DNA of 64,000 nucleotides from Halichoerus grypus (GCF_964656455.1 NC_135714.1:126288131-126352130), one strand, 5' to 3'. Counted from the stretch's first letter, positions 23,066 to 36,165 are shown. A program made the numbers and translations. Notes: generated by a model not told the origin, from the sequence alone.

Positions 23066-25974
23066 CAGCCCTGCTGAGGGCTACAGGGACCAGAGCTCCT
23101 GTTGCGGGGGGCCTTGCTCCTGTGTTTCTCTGACTTCTTCCAAACTCTTAAGTGCTCAGAATTAACTTACTTCAACAGTATTTCCTTAGGACAATGTGTT
23201 GCTTGTTTTAATCAATGAACCAAAACAAAAACTGGGCAATTTAGATGGGCATCTTCATTTTAGTGGTACTAAGTAGATACTGCAGAACTTGATACATAAA
23301 GCTAACCTCTTTCATCAGTACTCAAAGCTATCTCCTTTCATCTACCCCTGTGATTCTGGGCAACTCATGCATGCTGGGTTTTACAACGTGACTTCATACG
23401 TATGCCATGCCACAGGTGCCATGAGCCGCAATCACTGCTCATTAGGGTTAGGACAGGTGTGGGGAGGGGAGTCACAGCTAGAGATAGGAGCTCTACTACC
23501 CTGTTGGCCCATCAACATGAATGTGTTAACTGCAATCAGACAAAAGGCCAAGCGCCTTAATATTGATCCCCACCAGCCTTTCCTGGTAAATACCAGGCTA
23601 GAGGGAGAGAGGCAAGAAGCTGCATTGTAATCTGAAATGAGTCTCACAATATTAGGAATCAGAGAAAGTCCTATGCACTGACTTTTCATTCTGTACAAAA
23701 TCTATCTGTTGGGATCACAGAAGTTTAGCTAGATGCCCGGCATGATTTATCCCGCCTGAAGGGCCACAGCGATCAGGGCGGTAGAGGAGCTTGGCGAGAT
23801 CTCAATGCAACTGATGGTACTTTACTTGCACCGAACATGAAGCCGTCAGGCTCCGTGAGTGCCCTTCCCGCACCGAGTCATCGCCAGCCGCATGGCCGCT
23901 CCTACCACGAGCAACGAATGGCCTCTTGGGGCACCATGCAGGGAGTGTCTGGCACCACTGTCCTAAGGTGACACAGTCACTAGGTGGTGACGGGAACACC
24001 TGAACAACAGCCTCTCTGAAATAGGGTCCCACATATTTTCAACAGCATGTTCATTTCTTGTAAGTTATCTGCTGACTCCAGAACTCTCCCCCAATTAGGA
24101 TCAAGCTTTTAGCCTGAAACGAGCACGGGGGGTTAAAGGTTTATTTTCAAAGATCAGAATTTTAGCCAGCTGTGTTAACAGGGTTACCTGCAAAAGATAC
24201 ACAGCTTCAACTCTAAGTACTGTGACACTAACAGAAATGGCCAGCAACTATTTACTCCAGGTATTCCTGCAACAGCTCTGTGAATACTAAAAAATGCTGC
24301 TCAGGGATTGTATAAGCAGTCTGACCTTCATTCCAAACCCCAAGCTCCACCCAGCGCAAATCACTGTGGACGACGGCTGCACGTGCACAGGTGGGCCACG
24401 CCGGGCTGTTTCTCCGGCTGGTGAGGCCTCAGCAAAACATGACGGGAACATGGTACGAGAGTAACAGTAGCAACCCAAATTTAGTAGCATTAGCTTCCAT
24501 GCCCAGAAGACAATATAAAATTTAACAATGCAGTTATACTACTATTTACTTGTGGATTCCCTTTGAAAACCCAAGCCCCACAATGCCACTACCCTGCTGA
24601 GTACTCTTGGCGGGCCTGCCTACAGGCTGCATTTGGGAGCAGTCCTGAAGTCCTAGACGTGCCTGAGAGAGAGAGGGTCAGGAAGATACCATCAGGGACT
24701 GCCGTTAGCACACAGCAGTGGAAGGCATTCCTCCTTTCTGTTCCTCATTTTCAATGAAGAATTAGTAGTCTATCCATGAACAAAAGTGCCTCTGTGGGAG
24801 CTGCAGGATCTGGCACCATATGCCAAGGAACCCGGGAGGAGTCTGGCTCACCTGTGCAACTGTTTATGGGCACGGGCTGTAGAACCAGTGGGCAGTGAGC
24901 CTGCCCCAGCCTCTCTTGCCATAATCAGGAAAAAAACTCAAGAGTGCTGACCTGGGCTGATACCCACAGACAATAGAGAAACTGCCAAAGCTTAGCCCTT
25001 ACAAAGAGAGATTCTAGCATGCCAATGGAGCAATAAACAAGTCTGGACACAGCAGAGATGGTAAAAAGAACTTTACCAATGCTGTCCTCATCCCCACCAA
25101 GGCAACACCGCACTGGACTGGACTAGCAGGTGGCAGTGATCTCTCTCATGGAGGAAAAGAAGTGAGTGAGTGTCCAGCTACCCCAGTGGTGTGGACGCTG
25201 CTGGAGAAACCCGTTTCTATCCAGCAGCACCTAGAGTACTTACTTAGGCAGGATCTCCATGACTGGGAGGAAAGAGGAGATAAGAATACCAAACGACATT
25301 AAAGGGACTCAGGGCCTGCTGACTGTACTCAGCAGGGAGTCCAATCATAAGCCCCTGGGAGTACTACACCTGAGGATCTCCCTACAGGGCCTATGGGCAA
25401 CTCTAATGCCCCAAAGGCTGAATCTATACCTCTCTCCACTCTGTGGGTGGCTACCTGTGCACACTCCCGAGTGTGGTGGCAAGACCAAGCTCCTTAGGAG
25501 TGTGCTCAAAAAATAGGCCAGAGTCTGTGGACAAGGGAGAAAGTACAATCTTAAGCTACAGCACCGTCTTCTGGAAAATCAAAGAAAGGTTTCCAATAGC
25601 CAGCCTGGTGAGCTTTAAGAACCAAAGATGTAAAAGCTTAAGAATTTTGCCACAAGAGGGAGCAAGAAGAGTGGAACAGGCGTACCCATACAAAGGCAGA
25701 GAAAACCCTAGATGGAAATAGCACTAATGAACCAAATACCCAACCTGGAAGGCAACAATCAAAGATTTAAGGAGGTGGCTGCTACTTCAAGTGTGAAAGC
25801 AGCAATGAAAAACTACAAAGAACATGAAAAATCAAGGAAATATGTCAATACCAAAAAATAATAATTCTTCAATAACAGAGCTCAAAGGCAAGGGGTTTTG
25901 GATAAAGAATTCAAAATCGGTGTTGAAATTTAATGAGCTACCAGAAAACCCTAAAGACAGTTGAAATCTCTCTC

Positions 25975-25975
25975 T

Positions 25976-26030
<55 letters not shown>
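25975..26030. repeat. (CA)n microsatellite
   Basis: About 56 bases of CA with one AA interruption, inside the old L1. Confidence 0.95.
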
Positions 26031-26031
<1 letters not shown>

Positions 26032-29000
26032 TGTTCAAGATGAGATATTACCAAAGAGACAGAAATCATAAAAAGGAACCAAGCAGAAATTCTGGAGCAG
26101 AAACTCAATAAATGAAATGAAAAACATAACACAGTACAGCAAATGGAAGATTGAATAAGTGAGTTAGAAGATAGAATTTTGAAATAACCAAGTTGGAGGA
26201 AAACAAAGACAAAAGAATGAAAAACTGTGAAGAAAGCCTACATGAGCTAATCTATGGGATTTCATCAAAAGAACATATATTAGAATAATCTGGATTCCAA
26301 AAAGAAAAAAGAGGAGAAGGGGACAGAAACCTTATTTAAAGAAATAATAGTGGAGAAGTTCCTAAGCATGCAGAGAGAATTAGACATTTAAGTTCACAGA
26401 ACTATAGAAGATCACCCTATTATCTCAATGCAAAAAGACCTTCTCCAAGACACATTATAATGAAACTATAAAAAAATAAAGAATTCCAAAAGCAACCAGG
26501 GGAAAAATATTGTAACCTACAAAGGAACCACCATTAGGCTGTCAGCAGATTTCTCAACAGAAACACTACAGGCCAGGTGAGAGGGGAATGACATATTCCA
26601 AGCACTGAAAGAAAAAATTGTCAGCCAATAGTACTATATCCAGCATAGTTATCCTCCAGATGTGAAGAAGAAATAAAGACTTTCCTAGATAAACAAAAGC
26701 TGAAGGAGTTCTTCACCACTAAACCGGTTTTGTAAGAAATGCTGAAAGTTCTTCAGGCTAAAATAAACTGATACTAATCAGCAACAGGAAAATACACAGA
26801 AGTATACAACACACTGGTAAAGGTAAATAGACTTTGGATGGTATGTTATAGTATAGTATAAATGTCAAAGAAAAAGAGTACTAAAAATAATTAGAGCCAC
26901 TATAATTTAACTATAGCTACTATAATTTTACGTTATATAAATATACAACATAAAAAGAGGTAAATAATGACATCAGAAATATACAAGGGGGGAGTAAAGG
27001 CTGAAGCATTTATAGACAATTGAAGTTAAGTTGCTGTCAGCTTAAAATGGCCTGTTTTATCTATGAGATGTCTTATGTAAGCCTCATGGTAACCACAAAG
27101 CAAAAACCTAGCATAGATGCACAAAAGATAGAAAAGGGGGAAGCAGAGCATACCACCACAGAAAATCACTAATTTACCAAGTTAGGCAGAAATAGAAGGA
27201 GACTGCAAATACAAAATAATCAGAAAACAGTAAGATGGCATTATAAGATCTTACATAGCAATAATGTAAATGGATTGAATTAACCAATCAGAAGGCATAT
27301 TGGCTTGATGAATAAAAAATGACACAACTATATGCTGCCTACAAGAGACTCACTTCAGCTTTAAGAAAATACATGGGCGCAGAGTGAAGAGATAGAAAAA
27401 GATATTCCATGCCAGTGAAAATCAAAAGAAAGTTAAGGTAGCTATACTTACATTAGACAAAACAGACTTGAAGCCAAAATGGTAACAAGAGACAAAGGTC
27501 AAAATATAATGATAAAGGGGTTGATTCATCAAGAAGATATAACAATCATACATACATACACACCCAATATTGAAATACCCAAAATGAAAATAGGATATGG
27601 AAGAGATATCTGCACTCCCATGTTCACTGCAGCATATAAATATAACACCTAAACATATTAAGCAAATATTAATAGATCTGAAGGAAGAAATAGACAACAA
27701 TACAATAATAGTAGGGGATGTCTAATACTCCAATTTTAGCAATAGGCAGATCATCCAGACAGAAAACCAACAAGTAAACATTGGGCTTGAGCCACACATT
27801 AGGCCAAATGGATCTAACAAAGATTTGTAGGACATTCCATCTAACAGAAGAATACACATTCTTCTCATGTGCACACAGAACATTCTTCAGGATAGGCCAC
27901 ATGATAGAACACAAGTAAAGTCTTTTGAATTTAAAATGACTGAAATCATACCAAGTATTCTCTCCGACTACAATGATATGAAACCAGAATAACAAGAGGA
28001 AAGCTAAAATATGTGAAAAGCTACAAATCCATGAAAATTAAGTAACATACTCTTGAACAACCAATGGGTCAAAGAAGAAATCAAAAGGAAATAAAATATT
28101 TCAAAACAAATGAAAATGAAACACAGCATACCAAAACCTATGGGATGCTGCCAAAGCAGTTCTGAGAGGGAAGTTTATAGTAATAAATGCATATATTAAA
28201 ATAAAAGGATCTCAAACAACTTCACTTTATATTTTCTTTTTCTAGAAAAAGAAGAACTAAGCTCCAAGTCAGCAAAAGGAAATAAATAACAAAGATTAGA
28301 GCGGAAATAAGTGAAATAGAGACAAGAAAAATAATAGAAAAAAATCAGTGAAACTAAGCTGGTTTTTCAAAAAGATAAAATTGACAAGCCTATAGCTAGA
28401 CTAAAAGGACAAAAAGAGGACTCAAATAAAATTAGAAATGGAAGAGGTGACATTACAAGTGATACTACAGAAATAAAAAGGCTCATAAGAAACTACTATG
28501 AACAAATTATATGCTAGCAAATTGGATAATGATAAATTCTTGGAAACCTACAACCTGCCAAGAATGAATGAGGAAGAAATAGAAAATATGAACAGACCAA
28601 TAATACGTAAGGTGATTTGATCAGTAATTAAAAAGCTCCAAACACTGAAAACTCCAGGACCATATGTCTTCACTGATGAATTCTGACAAACATTTAAAGA
28701 ATTAATGTCAACATGTTTCAACCCTTCTCAAGCTCTTCCCAAACTGAAGAAGGAACACTTCTAAACTCATTTTATGAGAGCAGCATTACCCTCATACCAA
28801 AGCCAGATAAGGACACTAGAAGAAAACTATAGACTAATATCCCTGATGCATACAGATTCAAAATTCTCAACAAAATAAAATCAAGCCAAATTCAGCAACG
28901 TATTAAAAGGATTTCACACCATGACCAAGTGGGATTTATTCCAGGAATGCAAGGATGGTTCAATATACATAAATCAATAAATATGATATACTACATTAAT

Positions 29001-30373
29001 AGAAAAATAAAAATCATGACCATTTTAAAAAGCTGCAGAATAAACATCTGACAAAATACAACATACTTTCATAATTAAAAACCCTCAACAAATTGGTTAT
29101 ATAAGGAATATACCTCAACACAGTAAAGGCCACATATGACAAACCCACAGCTAACATACACAATAGTGAAAAATTGAAAGCTTTTCCTCTAAGATGAGGA
29201 ATAAGGCAAGAGTGCCCTCTTTTATTCAACACAGTGCTGCAAGTCCTGGCTATAGCAATTAGGAAAGACAAAGAAATAAAAGGCACCCAAATCTGAGAGA
29301 AAGAAGTAAAATTGTTATTTGCAGATGATATGATCTTATATAGAGAAACCCAAACCGAATTAATGAATTCAGTAAAGTTGCAGGAGATAAATTCAACCTA
29401 TAGAAATTAGTTGTATTTCTACACACTAACAACAAAACATTTGAAAAAAATAAAACTATCCCATTCATGATAGCATTCAAACAATAAAATAATCAGGACT
29501 AAATTTAACCAAGGAAATGAAAGATCTGTACAATGAAAACTATAAGACATTGATGAAAGTAACTGAAGAAGATACAAATAAATGGAAAGATATCCTGGGT
29601 CCATGGATCAGAAGACTTAACATTATTAAAATGTCCTTACTACTCAAAGCCATTTCTAGATTCAACACAATTGCTATCAAAGCCTTAACAGCACTTTAAA
29701 CAGAAATTTTAAAAAAATCATAAAATTTGTATGAAACCATAAAAGACTCTGAATAGCAAAGCAATCATGAGAAAGAAGAAATCTGGAAGCATTATATTTC
29801 CTTATTTCAAACTATACTACAGAGATACATAGTAATTTAAATTTGGCTGTTATTAAAACAGACACAGAGCAATGGAACAGGGAGCCCAGAAATAAACCCC
29901 AACATTAACAGTCACCTAATACTTGACAAGGGAGCCAAGGACACTCAATGGGAAAGGATGGTCTCTATAATAAATGGTGCTGAGAAAACTGGACCACTAT
30001 CCTACACCATACACAAAAGTCAACTTGAAATGGACTGAAGACTTAAACATACAACCTGATACCATAAAACTCCTAGGAAAAAAACATAGGAAAGAAGTTC
30101 CCTGACATTAGTCTTGGCAATGGGATTTTAGATATGACACCAAAAGCACAAGCAACAAAAGCAAAATTCAACAAGTGGGACTACATAAAACCGAAAAGCT
30201 TCTGCATAGCAAAGGAAACAATCAAAAAAAGAGAAAAGGCAACTTACTGAATGGGAGAAAAATATTTACAAACCATATACCAGTGAAGGGATTGCTATCC
30301 AAAATATATAAAGAACTCATCCATCTCAATAACAAAAAAACAACCCGATTAAAACAAAACTAAAAACAAAAGC

Positions 30374-30400
<27 letters not shown>
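30374..30400. repeat. (CA)n microsatellite
   Basis: An uninterrupted CA run inside L1 ORF2-derived sequence. Confidence 0.95.
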
Positions 30401-30405
<5 letters not shown>

Positions 30406-30857
30406 TTAGCACAGGAACTAAACAGACATTTTCCAAAGAAGATATCCAAATGGTCAACAGGTATGGGAAAAGATGCTCAGCATCACTTAATATCAGGAAA
30501 ATGCAAATCAAAACCATAATGAAATAACACCACACACCTGTTAGAATGGTTGTCATCAAGAAGGCAAGAGATAATAAGTGTTGGCGAGGATGTGGAGAAA
30601 AGGGAACACTTGTACCTATTGATGGGAATGCAAAGTTGTTCAGCCACTATGGTAATCAGTATGGAGGCTCCTCATAACATTAAAAATGTAACTAACATAT
30701 GATCCAACAATTCTACTCCTGGGTATATAATCCAAAGGAAATGAAAATAGGATATGGAAGAGATACCTGCACTCCCATGTTCACTGCAGCATTATTCACA
30801 ATAGCCAAGATATGGAAACAACCTGTGTCTGTCAATGGATGGATAAAGAAGATGTGA

Positions 30858-30866
30858 GATATATAG

Positions 30867-30900
<34 letters not shown>

Positions 30901-30929
30901 CTACACACACACACACACACACACACACA
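30858..30929. repeat. (TA)n(CA)n compound microsatellite
   Basis: An AT run of about 40 bases joins a CA run of about 26 bases inside the 3' part of the old L1. It is likely to be length-variable between individuals. Confidence 0.95.
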
Positions 30930-31559
30930 GAGGGATATTATTCGGCCATAAGAAAGAAGGAGATCTTGCCACTGGTAATAACAGATGGCCCATAAGGGCA
31001 TTATGCTAAGTGGAACAAGGCAGACAGAGAAAGACAAATGCCATATTATTTCACTTAGCTGTAAAATCTGAAAAAGTCAAACTTGATGGCAACTTAGGAA
31101 GATCCTGAATTCACCTCCTCTCATGGACAGACCAAAGTCTACACCTACATATAAAGCAATTCCTCCTAAAGAACTGGCTGACTGAACAGCTTTTGCACAA
31201 TAAAGCATTGTGGGGCCACACAGAGAATGGCAGGAGAGATGGAGACATGGTAGTGATGGGAACCCCACCCCCAATGTGGTAATGTGCAGTAGGGAGAAAC
31301 ATCACAGATGGGCAATGTACAGATTCACCTGACCTGGGGCAGTGCAAAAAACCATCAGTTTAAAGGGCAACTAGACTGCTAGTGAGGGAAACCCATTTAC
31401 TAACCTTGAGTGTTTACCAAATGGTGGGGGAATTTCTCTCTCTCTAGGGTCAATGGTGCTGGCAAGAGCCTCTCCACCTTGATAGCACAGATAGGAACAT
31501 GGAGCAGGTGCTCTAGCCAGCCTGCTGCCTCAGCAAGCCCTAAGCCTCTAGCCCACACC

Positions 31560-32060
31560 AGCTCCAGTCACTCCATCAAGGCTGCCCCAGCATGGCACAC
31601 ATTGGGAAACCTGTGGCTACATTTGCTTCAGCTCCAGCCATCCCCCCAGGGCAGCTCTGGCACTCTGTCAGGGTGTCCCCTGTGCAAAATGCTCTGGTCC
31701 ATGCCTGCCCTAGCTCAAGCCATCCACCAGGGTGACCCTGGCATGGAGCAACCTGGGACCTACTGGTCCATGTCCACTTCATCCACACCCCAATCGTCCA
31801 GTGCCAGCCCTGGCATGAAGCACCCATCTCATCTCCAGCTATTCTTCCAGGGTGCCCCCTGTGCACAGCATGCTGGCCTGTACCCACTTCAGTTCCAGCC
31901 ATCCTGCTAGCATGGCTCTGGTGTGGAGCTCCCCAATATCCTCCAGCCTGCACTGACTACTGTTCCAGCTGTCTCAGCAAGGTGGCCCAGGCACAGAGCA
32001 GCCTGGGACACTCCCAGAGCACCCTGGGACCTCCCAGCCTGTGCCACCTACAGCTACAGC
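31560..32060 (+). repeat. Degenerate GC-rich tandem array in the LINE 5' region
   Basis: Roughly seven to eight units of unequal length (about 55-90 bp) are each anchored by a phrase like AGCTCCAGCCATC. Each is followed by a CAGGGTG(A/C)CC-type phrase and a GGCATGGAGCA-type phrase. Anchors occur near 31560, 31630, 31710, 31833, 31890, 31960 and 32050. The long open frame across it is a by-product of the array, not a gene. Confidence 0.6.
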
Positions 32061-32737
32061 CAGTCAGCCTAAGCCGCCAGGCATACATGATCTACACAGG
32101 GGACATTCCTATTCATATTCAAGGCCACTCCTTCAGGACTGGGAGAGGTAGTTGTTTTACCTAATAAACACAAAAAGTCAAACAAAATGAGATGGAGGAA
32201 TATGCCCCAAACTAAAGAATAAGACAAAACTTCAAAAAAAAGAACTAAATGAAACAGAGATAAGCAATCGACCTGATGAACAGTTCAAAGTAATGGTCAT
32301 AAAGATGCTTACTGGACTTGAAGAAAGAGTGGATGAACTTGGGGAGAACGTCAACACAGATGGAAAATTAAAAAAAAAAATCAGAGTTGAAGAATATAAT
32401 AAATTAAATGAAAAAGACACTAGAGGGAATCAACAGCAGATTAGCCAACATACATAGAACAGATCAGCATCTGGAAGACAGGGTAATGGAGAACACCCAA
32501 GTTGAAAAAAAAAGAATAGGTTATGGGACCTCTGGAAAAACATCAAGCATACTAACATTTGCATAATAGGGATCCCAGAAGGAAGAAAGAGAGAGAAAGG
32601 GGCAGAAAGCTTATTTGAAGAAATAATAGCTGAGAACTTCCCTAATCTGGAGAAGGAAACAGATATCCAGGTCTAGGAAGCACAGAGACCACCAAACAAG
32701 ATGAACCCAAAGAAGTCCACACCAAGATACATAATTA

Positions 32738-32965
32738 AAATGGCAAAAATTGGGGCACCTGGGTGGCTCAGTTGGTTGAGCATCCGACTCTTGATTTTGG
32801 CTCAGGTCATGATCTCAAGGTCCTAGGATCAAGCTTCGTGTTGGGCTCTGTGCTCAGTGGGAATCTGCTTGAGGATTCTCTCTCTCTCCCTCCCTCTGCC
32901 CTCCCCTTGCTCGCTCTCTCTCTCTCTAAAATAAATAAGTAAATCTTAAAAAAATAGCAAAAATT
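32738..32965 (+). mobile_element. CAN SINE, sense, with TSD
   Basis: A body from 32752 starts GGGGCACCTGGGTGGCTCAG, followed by the tRNA-derived part, a CT-rich stretch and an AAATAAATAAGTAAATC tail. Duplications AAATGGCAAAAATT (32738-32751) and AAATAGCAAAAATT (32952-32965) differ at one position. It is inserted into the nested LINE, so it is the youngest of the three layers. Confidence 0.95.
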
Positions 32966-33716
32966 AAAGATAAAGAGGGAATCTTAAAAGGAGCAAGAGA
33001 AAGCAACTAGTTACATACCAGGGAAATCCCATAAGGCCATCAGCAGATTTTGTAGCAGAAACTTTACAGGTCAGAAGAGAGTGGCCTGATATATTTGAAG
33101 TACTGAAAGGAAAATACCAAAAGTACTCTACCTAGCAAGATTATCATTCAGAGTTGATGGAGAGAAAAAAAATTTCTCAGACAAACAAAAGTTCAAGGAG
33201 TTCTTCACCACTAAACTGATGTTAAAAGGACTTCTTAAAGCAGAAAAGGCAAGGCTGTAAGTAGAAGAAAATTATGAAAGGAAAAAATTTCATTGGTAAA
33301 GGCAAACATATAGTAAAAGGGGTAGACCAATCACTTATAAAGCTAGTATGAAGGTTAAAAGAAAAAAGTAGTAAATCAATTATATCTAAAAATTCAGTTA
33401 AGGGATTCACAAGTTTTATAAAAAGATGTAAAATATGACATCTGATACATAAAACATGGAGGGGAGGAGTAAAAATGTAGTGCTTTTAGAATGTGTTCAA
33501 ATTAAAGCAACCATCAACTTAACATAGACTGCTATATAATTGGGATGTTACGTATGAACCTCACGGTAACCACAAACCTGTAACAGATACACAAAAATAA
33601 AGAGAAAGGAATATAAACTTAACACTAAGGGAAGTCCTCAATCACAAGGGAAGAGAGCAAGAGAAGAAAAAAAGGAATAGAGAACTACAAAAAACAAGAA
33701 CAAGAAAAGCCCAACT

Positions 33717-33815
33717 CATAAAAACAGAGAATCGAATGGTAGTTACCAGAAGGTGGGAGAATAGAGGAGATGATAGAGGCTACAAAATTTCAACCAGTAA
33801 GTAAGGCCTAGAGAT
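33717..33815 (+). mobile_element. Old L1, right segment (3' UTR resumes)
   Basis: CATAAAAACAGAGAATCGAA then TGGTAGTTACCAGAAGGTGG is the L1 3' UTR phrase that should directly follow the GAAAAAGTCAAACT sequence at 31070-31083. This shows that the LINE between them is an insertion. The right edge is unclear. Confidence 0.75.
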
Positions 33816-34879
33816 CTAATGCACTGGATTCACCTGTGTCCCTGAAGCACGAGACAAGGCTCAATGGGACTGCTTGCTCTCATGTGCGCTCTGCCTGCAA
33901 TTCTAGGTAAGGGGACCCCCCACCACCACAAGGGTGGCCAAAGCCAGGGCCCCAGGCCAGGATGGGCACCTCTGGCTCTGCCTCCAGAGAAGCCTGGCTG
34001 CCTGAAGAAGCGAGGGAGGCAGGGTTGTCCTGTGTGGCCTTATAGGGACAGTTCCAGAGTCTAGGCTGGTGCAGGCATGGGCATTCTGGGCCGGACCAGG
34101 TGCCCAGGAGGAAGGGGCTGGCTTCTGAGGTGGGAAGTAGAAGCTGCTCCACATCTTATGAAAAACCGAGAGCACTTCTGAAACTCTGTTATCTGAGGCT
34201 ACTTTTTAATTTGTCTTCATTATCATTTTTATATCAAATTCAGTAGTAATCCTTGATCTCTGGTCAGTGATGAATATTAAATCTTCCAAATATGTTGTTT
34301 GGATGCTGTGCTAAGCAAGATGGGTTCAATAACCTTCTAATTTTTTTTGTACTTAAATTTATTTAATTTCCAGCCTGTTTAAGTTTCCTTGTGTTACAAG
34401 CCTCGTTCTGGATCACAGCTCCGCCTTCTTGTGAATAAGGTCTATTGTACATGTGAAACACACAAAGAAAAATGACACAATGGAAACAGAAAGTAGAGCT
34501 TAAAGATAAAGGGATAATTAGAACATTGCCGAACAAAGGGAATCTAAGGGAAGGGTTGTGTTTGAAATGCACTGGCATGTTACTGTATATAGAGGTATGA
34601 ACTTTTCTTAATTTTGTTTTCAATATTTCCTAGATCCTTCTTGCCAAGGTACTCTGTACTGAGCAACGTAAAAATCTAAACCAATTCATGTTGGTAAGTT
34701 ACCAACTTTTATATCAGGCTAACTCAAGATTAAGCAGTTAAAATCCTTATTTCAATTTCTAAAGGAAAAGGAATACTAAGCAACAAGGGGCAGACCCCAC
34801 TGGGCAGGGGCAGCCTCTTCTGATCCAACCAAGGACACTTGAGACCAAGGGGTCTCATCTATTTTCCTGTCCACTGAAT

Positions 34880-35200
34880 GAATCAGGGGTTGGCAAACTA
34901 TGGCCTGCAGGCCAAATCTGGCCTAATAACTGCTTTTATATGTTTTTTCATACTTTTAAAAGATTGAAAAAAATCAAAAGAGGAGTATTTCATGACATGT
35001 GAAAATTATATAAATAGCAATTTCACCATTTTTACTAGCACACAGCCAGGCTTACTCGTTTACGTCGCCCCTACAGCCGCTCTCCTGATACGACGGGCAG
35101 CGCCAGGTAGCTGCAGCAAGACTGTGGAGCCCACGACGCCTACGGTACTGACCATCTGGCCCTTTACAGAAAAAGCGTGCTGGCCCTGCACTGGAAGGCA
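34880..35200. mobile_element. Probable hAT-type non-autonomous DNA transposon relic
   Basis: It begins CAGGGGTTGGCAAACTATGG, followed by CCTGCAGGCCAAATCTGGCC, and ends near CATCTGGCCCTTTACAGAAAAA. These phrases recur in a common mammalian hAT/MER family. I do not name the subfamily. Confidence 0.55.
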
Positions 35201-35544
35201 CGCCAGGGATTTAGTAACAGTTTATGGGAGAACAGGTTTTGGTTGGTTGTTAAAATATATAAATCAAGTATAAGATGTCTCCTGATTTCAGAAATATTGA
35301 AATGTGAAAAAAAAAGTCTGTGAACCAAGCAATATGGTTGGTAGCTAGAGCCGGCTTTCTAATACAGATTCTCTACGCCTTTAGGAAATGCTTTCCAAAG
35401 AATTTTTGTACATCATCGTCCAGCGTAAAGCCTTCAGAATTTGTCATTCAAATGGAGAATCGCAGAGACCCTTGTCTTGCATTTCTGGCTGTTCTTTCAG
35501 GAGTCATTTCCCTTTGAGCCCAGAGTCCCTGTAGGTTACATACA

Positions 35545-36165
35545 TTTACAGTTGTCATTATGCATGGTAGTTCCATTCTATTATGTCATGGAGAACAGAA
35601 TTAGCAGATACTGAATCCTTGTTCCTAGGGAAAATACAGGGTTAGGTATCCATGAATTGCTGGTCACATTATCAGCGATCAATACACCACCTTGTTTTAT
35701 GTGTTTCTGTTTCAAGATGCCTTATTTAATGTATATTGCTGATTCTTTAACATTGAACTCATGGCCAACAGCACTATAACTCATGCCTGAATGAAGTTTA
35801 CTGAACACAATTATTTTCTCCATAAGGCACATCACAGCCTTCTTTCTGCTTGGGAACATGAGACAGTGCGTAAGCACTACATTTGGGGACCACTGTGAAC
35901 AGCAGAATCACCAACAAAAACTCAAAAACTGTGTCACTAAACAGATCCTGAAAAGGACACTTAATTTACTACATGAGAGCGGAAACAAGAAGGCAGAACA
36001 TCACCTTGTTTGACCTTAGTTGGGAACACACACATTTTTACTGCTCGGCACGCGTCTGTGAATGACTGCAAAAGGGCCATATTGATTCTGCGGTTACAAA
36101 TATATTTTAGCCAGTAGGAGAATTTATAAATACAGAATCTACAAATAATGAGTATCAACTATGTT
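35545..36165. repeat. Probable ancient interspersed repeat, family not identified
   Basis: Phrases such as CTGAATCCTTGTTCCTAGGG, ACCTTGTTTTATGTGTTTCTG, CATAAGGCACATCACAGCC and TTGGGAACACACACATTTTTA look like a recurrent mammalian repeat, possibly a DNA transposon. The assignment is weak and no coding capacity is seen. Confidence 0.35.

Larger units (their letters stand above)
24850..31083 (+). mobile_element. Old near-full-length L1, left segment
   Basis: An old L1 in sense to the + strand, antisense to NR3C2. A 5' UTR-like part lies about 24850-25700, with the left edge uncertain. ORF1-derived sequence runs to about 26760, an inter-ORF spacer with TAAGCCTCATGGTAACCACA is at 27077-27096, and ORF2 runs from about 27250 to 30990. 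The RT catalytic box is visible at 29318-29332 as codons for FADDM. Other recognisable ORF2 pieces are KDLYNENYKTL near 29520 and a [10 protein letters not shown] stretch near 30310. Many stops and indels rule out activity. It contains CA runs at 25975-26030 and 30374-30400 and a (TA)n(CA)n tract. The element is interrupted at 31083 by another LINE and resumes at 33717. Confidence 0.85.
31084..33703 (+). mobile_element. ORF1-only LINE nested in an older L1 (HAL1-like candidate)
   Basis: About 2.6 kb inserted in the 3' UTR of the surrounding L1. It has a 5' UTR-like part with a degenerate tandem array (about 31560-32060). ORF1-derived sequence follows from about 32190 to 33240 (ATGAACAGTTCAAAGTAATG near 32276, CATCAGCAGATTTTGTAGCAG near 33039). 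Next comes the inter-ORF spacer with ATGAACCTCACGGTAACCAC near 33554. It then stops in an A-rich stretch near 33703, and no ORF2 is present. The flanks resemble a target-site duplication: AAAAAGTCAAACT (31071-31083) and GAAAAGCCCAACT (33704-33716), 10 of 13 identical. A CAN SINE interrupts it. ORF1 is broken. The alternative is an L1 that lost ORF2 by deletion. Confidence 0.7.

Noticed and set aside
25975..26030. Regular short repeats resembling an array
   Set aside because: These are dinucleotide microsatellites. There are no spacers or leader, and a CRISPR array is not expected in a mammalian genome.
27250..30990. Possibly active L1 reverse transcriptase
   Set aside because: The FADDM box survives, but the frame is interrupted by many stops and shifts. 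The element is old and also split by another LINE.
31410..31910. Open frame of 166 codons on the + strand
   Set aside because: It runs across the LINE 5' tandem array. The low stop density comes from repeated GC-rich units, and the predicted peptide is just the array translated.
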